Below, piece after piece: positions 1 through 4,869 of a DNA stretch of 5,073 nucleotides (within the stretch, counting starts at the first letter, position 1; each line of letters starts with the position of its first letter). The translations under genes and the position numbers were made by a program. The notes beneath the pieces are model-generated. The model searched no databases. It was not told where the DNA came from and worked only from the letters and a program-made list of their open reading frames with translations. The stretch is from Armatimonadota bacterium (GTDB taxonomy: Bacteria > Armatimonadota > JAAZEB01): NCBI GenBank assembly GCA_012841485.1, contig DUUU01000135.1, forward strand, positions 1-5,073. Direction: 5' to 3'.

Positions 1-2
1 CC

Positions 3-1055
3 GAGGAGGCACTGCGCCGCCTCGGGCGGTGCCAGGCCGAGCCGAAATACGATGGCTTTCGTCTGCAGATACACCGCGTTGGCGACACGGTCCATCTCTT
101 CTCGCGGAACATGGAGGACGTTTCGGGGCAGTTTCCGGAGATCGCCGAGGCCACACTGCAGCAGGTTGGCGCCCACTCCGCCATCCTCGAAGGCGAAGCC
201 GTGGGCTACCTGCCGGAGACGGGCGAGTATCTGCCGTTCCAGGTGACCGTCCAGCGCCGGCGCAAGCACCGCGTCGAAGCGATGCAGGAGGCGGTTCCCC
301 TGCGCCTCTTCGCTTTCGACCTCCTCTATGCCGATGGGCGCGAGTTCCTCACCGCCCCGCTCATCGAGCGGCGTGCCGCCCTGGAGCGGCTCGTCACGCC
401 CGCCACCGAATCCGCCCTGGCCCTCTCACCGGTCCTGGTCACGGACGACGCCGCCGAACTGGAGCGCTTCTTCGATGAGATAGTCTCCGAAGGCCTCGAG
501 GGGATCATGTTGAAGCGGTTGGATGGCGTCTACACGGCCGGCGCGCGCTCCTTCAACTGGATCAAGCTGAAGCGCGGCTACCAGGCCGAGCTGGCAGACA
601 CGATCGATTGCGTGCTCGTGGGCTACCTCTATGGGCGGGGGCAGCGCGCGCGCTTTGGGATCGGCTCGCTCCTCGCCGCTGTCTATGATGAGAAGCGCGA
701 CCGCTTCCAGACGGTCGCCAAGATCGGCTCGGGCCTCTCAGATGAGGGGTGGGTGAAGATGCGCGAGCTTCTGGACCAGGACGCCGTGCCCCACCGGCCG
801 GCGCGCGTGGATTCGGTGTTGCAGCCGGATGTATGGTGCGAGCCGCACTATGTCGTGGAGGTGCAGGCAGACGAAATCACGCGCAGCCCGCTGCACGCGG
901 CCGGCCGCGATGGCGAGCCCACCGGCTACGCCTTGCGCTTCCCGCGCATGGTCGGCTGGATCCGCACCGACAAACGCCCCGAGGACGCGACCACCGTGGA
1001 GGAGATCATCGAGATGTTCCGCATCCAGCGGCTGCGGGCAACCTCAGCCTCGTAG
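3..1055 (+). CDS. lig: ATP-dependent DNA ligase (LIG1/archaeal type), 5'-truncated by the window edge
   Basis: This gene encodes the nucleotidyltransferase and OB-fold domains of an ATP-dependent DNA ligase. The enzyme seals nicks in duplex DNA through a covalent lysyl-AMP intermediate. The frame is open from base 3 to the TAG at 1053-1055. Motif I, KYDGFR, lies at 45-62, with the adenylated lysine codon at 45-47. SRNMEDV and LEGE follow, then motif III (AFDLLYADG), motif IV (EGIMLK), motif V (WIKLKR) and, near the C-terminus, the motif VI region (RFPRMVGWIRTDK). The stretch ADTIDCVLVGYLYGRGQRA marks the start of the OB-fold. All catalytic motifs are present, so it looks functional. The roughly 200-residue N-terminal DNA-binding domain usual for this class would lie left of the window. 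The ATG at 111 is internal, because motif I is upstream of it. The sequence resembles archaeal and LIG1-type ligases more than the short LigD-type polypeptides. Its stop is 2 bases from the stop of the convergent oxidoreductase. Confidence 0.95.
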   Translation, partial: EEALRRLGRCQAEPKYDGFRLQIHRVGDTVHLFSRNMEDVSGQFPEIAEATLQQVGAHSAILEGEAVGYLPETGEYLPFQVTVQRRRKHRVEAMQEAVPLRLFAFDLLYADGREFLTAPLIERRAALERLVTPATESALALSPVLVTDDAAELERFFDEIVSEGLEGIMLKRLDGVYTAGARSFNWIKLKRGYQAELADTIDCVLVGYLYGRGQRARFGIGSLLAAVYDEKRDRFQTVAKIGSGLSDEGWVKMRELLDQDAVPHRPARVDSVLQPDVWCEPHYVVEVQADEITRSPLHAAGRDGEPTGYALRFPRMVGWIRTDKRPEDATTVEEIIEMFRIQRLRATSAS

Positions 1056-1057
1056 GC

Positions 1058-2251
1058 TCAATCCCACCCGGCAACCCGCCAGCGCACGCCGGCGCGCGGG
1101 ATGGCTACGTGCGACAGCGCCTCGGCATCCTCGGGAGCGTGGCCATAGAGCCGGAGGAAGTCCGCCTCCAGTTCCTCTTCCAGGGCGGTCGGCGCGGTCA
1201 GCGGCAGCTCCACCCAGGTGTTATTCCGCCGGGCACTCTCGCGGAGGGCAAAGAGGATCTCCAGGTCCTTGCGCGCGTTGGCAGCGCCATAGGCCGGCGC
1301 CGTATCCTGGGTGATGGCGCGATGGAAGCCGACCAGGAGCTCCATCCGTGCCACCTCATCATCATCGGCGGCGCCATACTTCTTGTAGGGGTTCTCGAAG
1401 ACGATGGGCGGGTCGGTCTCCACGCGCAGGTGATCCAGGACCTTCTCGCCGTCGATGGTGGTGTATTCGTACAGGAAGGGATAGTGCGTGGCGCGCTCGA
1501 CGGAGCCGATGTAGAGGTCATTCCCGACCAACTGGCCCAGGGTGCCCTCGATGTCCCAGCGCGAGCTCATCCGGCCCCGGGGCGGGTCCTCGAAGAGGCA
1601 GACCACGCCGCTGTCGAACTCGATGATGGCGGCGTCCCACGAGTCCTCCTGGACCAGCTCGCCTTCATAGCCGACGAAGTGAGGCACCCGTACCTTGCCG
1701 GAGTAGCCAAGCACGCGGGTGGCCTCGCCCGGCAGGAGCATGCGCACCGCGTTGAGGCCGTGATAGTCGGCCTTGTTGGTGTACCAGAGGCGTGCGTGCG
1801 TAACCTCGCCGATGAGGCCGCTCTCGATGATCTTCCGCTTGAGCTGCTCGCGTGCCCAGAGAAAGACCTGTTCCGTCACTTCCAGCTTCACGCGGTGGCG
1901 CTCGCACGTCTGCACCATGTAATCGGCGATGCGCAAGGTGGGCGCGATTGGGATCTCGGTGATCGGGTGGACGCCGTGCTTTGCGGCCAGCCCCACGGCC
2001 ATGGGGTTGCTGTCGGAGGAGACGCCGTTGAGGAGCACATCGAGCTTCTCCTCGGCAAGCATGGCCGTCAGGCTCGTGTAGGGTTTCACACCCCACCGCT
2101 CGGCGTTCTGCCGTGCGCGCTCCTCGATCACCTCGCAGGCCGCGCAGAAGTCATACAGATCGCTCCTCTCGGAGAGCTTGCGCAGGGTGGACTGCCAGGA
2201 CTGGCCGCGGCCAGTGCCGGCTCCCAGGATGGCGATGCGAAGTCGTTGCAT
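1058..2251 (-). CDS. Gfo/Idh/MocA-family oxidoreductase lacking the usual EKP lysine
   Basis: This is a complete 397-residue protein, a normal length for the family. The N-terminal Rossmann fold opens with RIAILGAGTGRGQ (residues 5-17), a glycine-rich dinucleotide-binding loop. The next segment, LDVLLNGVSSDSNPMAVGLAAKHG, matches the substrate and cofactor region of NAD(P)-dependent sugar and polyol dehydrogenases. The family normally has E-K-P at the end of this domain. Here it reads TEIPIA (E99, I100, P101), so the catalytic lysine is missing. The C-terminal beta-sheet domain begins around KRKIIESGLIGEVTHARL and includes ADYHGLNAVRML. The ATG at 2249-2251 is chosen because GGGGGGAG lies 5 bases upstream (2257-2264) and the Rossmann strand begins directly after it. 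The frame stays open to 2368, but that extension is arginine-rich and unlike the family. Substrate unknown: it may be a sugar dehydrogenase, or a non-canonical or binding-only member. It lies 147 bases downstream of the signalling cluster and is probably a separate unit. Confidence 0.9.
   Translation of the reverse strand: MQRLRIAILGAGTGRGQSWQSTLRKLSERSDLYDFCAACEVIEERARQNAERWGVKPYTSLTAMLAEEKLDVLLNGVSSDSNPMAVGLAAKHGVHPITEIPIAPTLRIADYMVQTCERHRVKLEVTEQVFLWAREQLKRKIIESGLIGEVTHARLWYTNKADYHGLNAVRMLLPGEATRVLGYSGKVRVPHFVGYEGELVQEDSWDAAIIEFDSGVVCLFEDPPRGRMSSRWDIEGTLGQLVGNDLYIGSVERATHYPFLYEYTTIDGEKVLDHLRVETDPPIVFENPYKKYGAADDDEVARMELLVGFHRAITQDTAPAYGAANARKDLEILFALRESARRNNTWVELPLTAPTALEEELEADFLRLYGHAPEDAEALSHVAIPRAGVRWRVAGWD
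1075..1100. repeat. GC-rich hairpin at the convergent ligase/oxidoreductase junction
   Basis: CCCGC (1075-1079) pairs with GCGGG (1096-1100), and GCGC (1082-1085) pairs with GCGC (1092-1095). Together they form a 9-bp stem with a 2-base bulge and a 6-base loop. It lies 20 bases after the ligase stop and inside the last codons of the oxidoreductase. No T-run follows on either strand. It may help end transcription of the ligase or may simply reflect base composition. Confidence 0.25.
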
Positions 2252-2256
2252 GTAAA

Positions 2257-2264
2257 CTCCCCCC
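2257..2264 (-). promoter_or_regulatory. Ribosome binding site of the oxidoreductase
   Basis: The - strand reads GGGGGGAG here, 5 bases before the ATG at 2251. It fixes the start of the oxidoreductase 39 codons inside the longest open frame. Confidence 0.6.
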
Positions 2265-2398
2265 AAAAGCGTTCCCAGGACGCGGGCCGTCCGACCGCGG
2301 TCTCCCCGCGCTGGAAGCATCCGCTCGATGCCGTTTTCTCGTGCATCGCCCAGACGAGCCCGGCCCAACGCTATCCGAACCTACTCCGAGTGCTGCGG

Positions 2399-3142
2399 TC
2401 ACCCGTCCAGCAAGCGGCGGAGGTTTGGGATGGGGCCGGGTGCGACCGGTGTCACCACGAAGCGGCACTCGGGAGCGCCTTGCGCCTGGCAGGCCACCTC
2501 CTCGCAGTTCATCTGCCGGCGGGCCAAAATCGATACGGCGCGCGCCAGGAAGCCGCGGGTAAAATGGTCCTGCGGGTAATCCGAGGTCTCGTAGCTCTCG
2601 AACACGTCTCGTCCGGTGAAGAGCAACTCGCCGTGCGCCTCATCCACCGATTCCAGGGTCAGGTTGCCCAGGCCCTGCAGTCGGAACATGTCGAGGTAGT
2701 TCGCCAGATCGCCCTCGAAGTTCTCCGCGTACTTGCTCCCGATGCGGATGCGCGCGACGTCCGGAAGGTGGAACTCGGCCTCCAGCTCGCGCAGGATCTG
2801 GCCCACGAAACGGCTGGTAACCGACGTCTCCAGGTAGGGGCGGAGCGGGTCAACACCGAAGCCGCGGAGCGCGAGCCGCAGGAAGGCGGCCGCTCGGATG
2901 GAGGCAGGAGCAATCCGCTCCCCGGGGAGGGCAGGCAGCAACTCGCTCAGCGCGCGCTCGTGGAACGCCGCCACCTCCTCGGGACCGATCTGGCAGCGGA
3001 TGAACTCGCCGCTCAGAAGCCTCAGCGCCGGCAACGCCCGGGCTTCCTCGCTCTCCAGGTAGTCGGCAAGCAGTTCCCGGTAGCGGGCACACAGCGGATG
3101 CTCCTCCATCTCCACGATAGCCCTTCCTTCGTCCCGGCGCAC
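2399..3142 (-). CDS. RsbU_N-V4R fusion: phosphatase-less partner-switch regulator with a small-molecule-sensing domain
   Basis: This is a 247-residue protein with two recognisable parts. Residues 17-95 resemble the N-terminal helical domain of Bacillus subtilis RsbU: ARYRELLADYL, then IGPEEVAAFHERALSELLPALP. In RsbU this domain docks the GHKL protein RsbT and switches on a C-terminal PP2C phosphatase. No phosphatase follows here. The C-terminal half (about 115-235) ends in a V4R signature: HFTRGFLARA, then CEEVACQAQGAPECRFVV. V4R domains occur in the phenol sensors DmpR/MopR and in bacteriochlorophyll 4-vinyl reductase-related proteins. E215, C218 and C226 keep the spacing of three zinc ligands of MopR. 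The fourth ligand position appears to be D192 instead of cysteine. The GTG start at 3142 has AGGAGAGG (3146-3153) overlapping the stop of the kinase gene. A GTG at 3115 or the ATG at 3109 are alternatives, and the ATG fits the RsbU N-terminus best. It is the last gene of the cluster. The inferred role is sensing and binding a GHKL partner. Confidence 0.82.
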   Translation of the reverse strand: MRRDEGRAIVEMEEHPLCARYRELLADYLESEEARALPALRLLSGEFIRCQIGPEEVAAFHERALSELLPALPGERIAPASIRAAAFLRLALRGFGVDPLRPYLETSVTSRFVGQILRELEAEFHLPDVARIRIGSKYAENFEGDLANYLDMFRLQGLGNLTLESVDEAHGELLFTGRDVFESYETSDYPQDHFTRGFLARAVSILARRQMNCEEVACQAQGAPECRFVVTPVAPGPIPNLRRLLDG

Positions 3143-3145
3143 GCA

Positions 3146-3153
3146 CCTCTCCT
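3146..3153 (-). promoter_or_regulatory. Ribosome binding site of the RsbU_N-V4R gene, overlapping the kinase stop codon
   Basis: AGGAGAGG on the - strand begins inside the TAG stop (3154-3152) of the upstream RsbW-like gene and precedes the GTG at 3142. Ribosomes finishing the kinase would sit on this site, which supports translational coupling. A second purine-rich stretch, AAGGAAGGG (3121-3129), could instead serve the GTG at 3115 or the ATG at 3109. Confidence 0.5.
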
Positions 3154-3634
3154 ACGCTTGAGAAAGGTACTTGACGAGCGTCAGCTCGTTCCCAACCCCC
3201 GGGTGGTAGGCATGATGCACCTCGTCCATGAAGTTGCGGATGATGTAGGTGCCCATGCCCCGTGTTCGGTCGCCTGCGACGAACGCGCCCAGATCCAGAT
3301 CACTGAGTTCGCTGATGGAGAAGTCCGGACCCTGATCGAGGATTCGCAACTCGATCCGGTTGGCAAAGACGGAGACGCGCAGCGTGATCGCCTGCATCGC
3401 TCCATCGGGGTAGCGGGCGACAATCACGCGGCCAGCGGAAGGCGCGCTGCCGTAGGCGTGTTCGATGATGTTGGCGCAGGCCTCGTCCACCGCGATCTCG
3501 ATCTCGCCCACGCGTTGATCCGGGAAGCCCATCTTGCGCGCCACAGCGCAGACGAAGTCACGGATGAGGTGCAGGTAATCCGTCTCGCCGGGCACAACCA
3601 GAGCCAGGTCCCGGCGCTCGCGTTGTGTGCTCAT
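3152..3634 (-). CDS. RsbW-like anti-sigma factor / serine-protein kinase (GHKL ATPase)
   Basis: This 160-residue protein has the single-domain length and motifs of RsbW/SpoIIAB anti-sigma kinases. Such proteins use ATP to phosphorylate a STAS antagonist and otherwise sequester a sigma factor or another target. The N box is EIAVDEACANIIEHAY, with E51 and N55 as the expected catalytic and Mg-binding residues. The G1 box is DQGPDF (D100, G102) and the G2 box is RGMGTYII (R125-G128). All ATP-site motifs are intact, so an active kinase is expected. The ATG at 3634 overlaps the TGA of the STAS gene by 4 bases (ATGA), with GAGGG at 3638-3642 close upstream. A GTG at 3658 would deepen the overlap and adds nothing family-like. 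The ATGA coupling to the STAS gene suggests they are a cognate pair. No sigma factor is visible, so the target could lie elsewhere. The VDEACANIIEHAY form resembles RsbW more than RsbT, though a switch-kinase role cannot be excluded. Confidence 0.92.
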   Translation of the reverse strand: MSTQRERRDLALVVPGETDYLHLIRDFVCAVARKMGFPDQRVGEIEIAVDEACANIIEHAYGSAPSAGRVIVARYPDGAMQAITLRVSVFANRIELRILDQGPDFSISELSDLDLGAFVAGDRTRGMGTYIIRNFMDEVHHAYHPGVGNELTLVKYLSQA

Positions 3635-4002
3635 TGTCCCTCGGTCATAGCCAGGCACTGCAGCGCCTCCTCCTCAGAGCTGAAGGCGCGAATCAGCTTG
3701 GAGAAGCCAAGCAGGTTGAAGATGTTGGCGATCTTATCGGACATCCCCGCGATCACCAGGTCGCCGGCGTTGTGCCTCACCTGGCGGAATACGCTCATCA
3801 ACAGGCCCAACGCGGTGCTGCAAATGTACGTTGCCTCGCGAAGGTCGAGCAGCAATCGGAAGCTCCCCTGGTTGATCAAGGCGAGCATCTCCTGCTCGAA
3901 GCGCGGGAAAGAGTGCGCGTCAATGTAGCCGGCCACGCGTACAACCTGTACCGCGTGCCCACCTGCCTGCGTCGGTTCGGTGGTAATCCTCAGCTCTTTC
4001 AT
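3631..4002 (-). CDS. STAS-domain anti-anti-sigma factor (RsbV/SpoIIAA-like)
   Basis: This 123-residue protein is a single STAS domain, the usual size for RsbV/SpoIIAA proteins. When unphosphorylated, these bind the GHKL kinase and release its target. The central strand and loop read VVRVAGYIDAHSFPRFEQEM, then LLLDLREATYICSTALGLL. The phosphoacceptor loop, DSSGLG or DSTGLG in Bacillus proteins, is CSTALG here (C61, S62, T63). A hydroxyl residue is therefore present at both candidate phosphorylation positions, while the usual Asp or Ser before them is Cys and the Gly after them is Ala. The ATG at 4000-4002 is chosen because AGGAG lies 9 bases upstream (4012-4016) and the STAS domain starts directly after it. 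The open frame continues to 4044 without family similarity. It is the first gene of the three-gene switch and overlaps the kinase by 4 bases. The gap upstream holds a hairpin. Confidence 0.92.
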   Translation of the reverse strand: MKELRITTEPTQAGGHAVQVVRVAGYIDAHSFPRFEQEMLALINQGSFRLLLDLREATYICSTALGLLMSVFRQVRHNAGDLVIAGMSDKIANIFNLLGFSKLIRAFSSEEEALQCLAMTEGQ

Positions 4003-4049
4003 GAACAGCCACTCCTGCCGGACCGGCGGCCTGGGCCGGCCCAAGGACT

Positions 4050-4073
4050 CCCGGCGCCTCTCATCACGCCGGG
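4050..4073 (-). repeat. Inverted repeat (7-bp hairpin) between the KaiC-like gene and the STAS gene
   Basis: CCCGGCG (4050-4056) and CGCCGGG (4067-4073) are perfect complements around a 10-base loop. No T-run follows in the direction of transcription, so this is not a classical intrinsic terminator. It sits in the only sizeable gap (4003-4107) inside the five-gene cluster. It could attenuate read-through, process the mRNA or be a protein-binding site. In GC-rich DNA a 7-bp stem can also be chance. I see no convincing -35/-10 promoter in the gap. Confidence 0.35.
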
Positions 4074-4107
4074 CAAGCGTGCATTCCCACTGTTGGATCC
4101 ATCGGCC

Positions 4108-4869
4108 TCAGCGATGGTAGTAATCGCTATCGACCAACACTCCGTGCTCCCGGTGAATGCTGAATGGAAACGGGCGCGGGTCGAACTTGCCCCCGCGCAC
4201 CTTGCGTATCTGGAGGTTGCGGCGGGGAATCCCCCCGCGGTCCTCGGCATAGAACAGCCGCAACGACACGTCATACGCGTTGGACACGGAGTTCGTCTCG
4301 CGCGGGTCCATCGCATCCGCGAGATAGAGATCCAGGAGAACCACATCCGGCTCCTTCAGGATGCGGTTCTTCTCGTAAACCAGGTGAATCAGGTCGCGCG
4401 GCGCCAGGTAGGCTGCCACCGAGGTCATCGAGTCGATGATCACCCGGGTGGGCCGGGCCACCTGAGAGAGGCCCTCGGCTAGAAGGTAGGCGAGCTCCTC
4501 CGGATCCGAGCGATCATAGAGAAGATACGGCTCGTCGCCCCCCTCGGAAAAGGCGTCCACCAGGACGAAGCTCCCCTGGCGCTCGTAGCTACCTACGGAG
4601 AAGCCGAAGCGCTGAAGGCTGGCACGCACCCGCTGCGGGGCATCATCACACGCCACGAAGAGCACGGACTCGCCCCGGCGAAGCCCCTGAATAGCGAAGT
4701 GCGAGGCGAGGATCGTCTTGCCGATTCCCGAATCGCCCTCCACTTGCCACGCCGTGCCGAAGGGCAGCGGCTCCGCGAGGATCGCATCTACCGGCGCGAA
4801 GTGCACGCTCCGCACCGCGCCCGCGCTCTGGGGTGCGCCCCTCGTCCCGCCATCCGCGCTAGGCATCAT
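4108..4869 (-). CDS. Single-domain KaiC-like (RecA-superfamily) ATPase
   Basis: This is a 254-codon gene. The ATG pair at 4869 and 4866 gives a protein of about 253 residues, the size of one KaiC domain rather than the two of cyanobacterial KaiC. Walker A is GDSGIGKT (residues 45-52). Strand 2 ends VLFVACDDAPQRV, where KaiC proteins carry the catalytic Glu pair. Here the pair is D75-D76. The Walker B strand is RVIIDSM (D146). The C-terminal part, ending NLQIRKVRGGKFDPRPFPFSI followed by HGVLV, matches the KaiC/RAD55 terminal pattern. AGAGGAG at 4879-4885 lies 9 bases before the first ATG. The frame remains open to 5034, but that extension overlaps the upstream gene and is low-complexity Arg/Ser/Ala. 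The first 11 bases overlap the end of the upstream KaiC-type gene. Family members bind ATP as hexamers and often regulate signalling partners, and the neighbours here are a partner-switch module. The precise role is unknown. Confidence 0.85.
   Translation of the reverse strand: MMPSADGGTRGAPQSAGAVRSVHFAPVDAILAEPLPFGTAWQVEGDSGIGKTILASHFAIQGLRRGESVLFVACDDAPQRVRASLQRFGFSVGSYERQGSFVLVDAFSEGGDEPYLLYDRSDPEELAYLLAEGLSQVARPTRVIIDSMTSVAAYLAPRDLIHLVYEKNRILKEPDVVLLDLYLADAMDPRETNSVSNAYDVSLRLFYAEDRGGIPRRNLQIRKVRGGKFDPRPFPFSIHREHGVLVDSDYYHR

Noticed and set aside
2317..2338. Small inverted repeat GCATC-CGCTC-GATGC followed by CGTTTT on the + strand, resembling an intrinsic terminator
   Set aside because: The stem is only 5 bp and it points along the + strand, where no gene ends nearby. 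It is best seen as chance in the gap before the oxidoreductase.
2252..2368. N-terminal extension of the oxidoreductase by 39 codons
   Set aside because: The extension is Arg/Gly-rich and unlike the family, while a strong ribosome binding site and the Rossmann strand fit the ATG at 2251.
2252..2398. Promoter or riboswitch in the gap upstream of the oxidoreductase
   Set aside because: I found only short GC stems (such as CGCGG/CCGCG at 2296-2310) and no convincing -35/-10 pair or known riboswitch pattern.
749..3928. A 3.2-kb uninterrupted + strand reading frame opposite the oxidoreductase, RsbU_N-V4R and kinase genes
   Set aside because: Its codons lie in exact register with the codons of three - strand genes that have clear family motifs, which in GC-rich DNA suppresses antisense stops. 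Its translation shows no recognisable domain and it also runs through the ligase gene in another frame.
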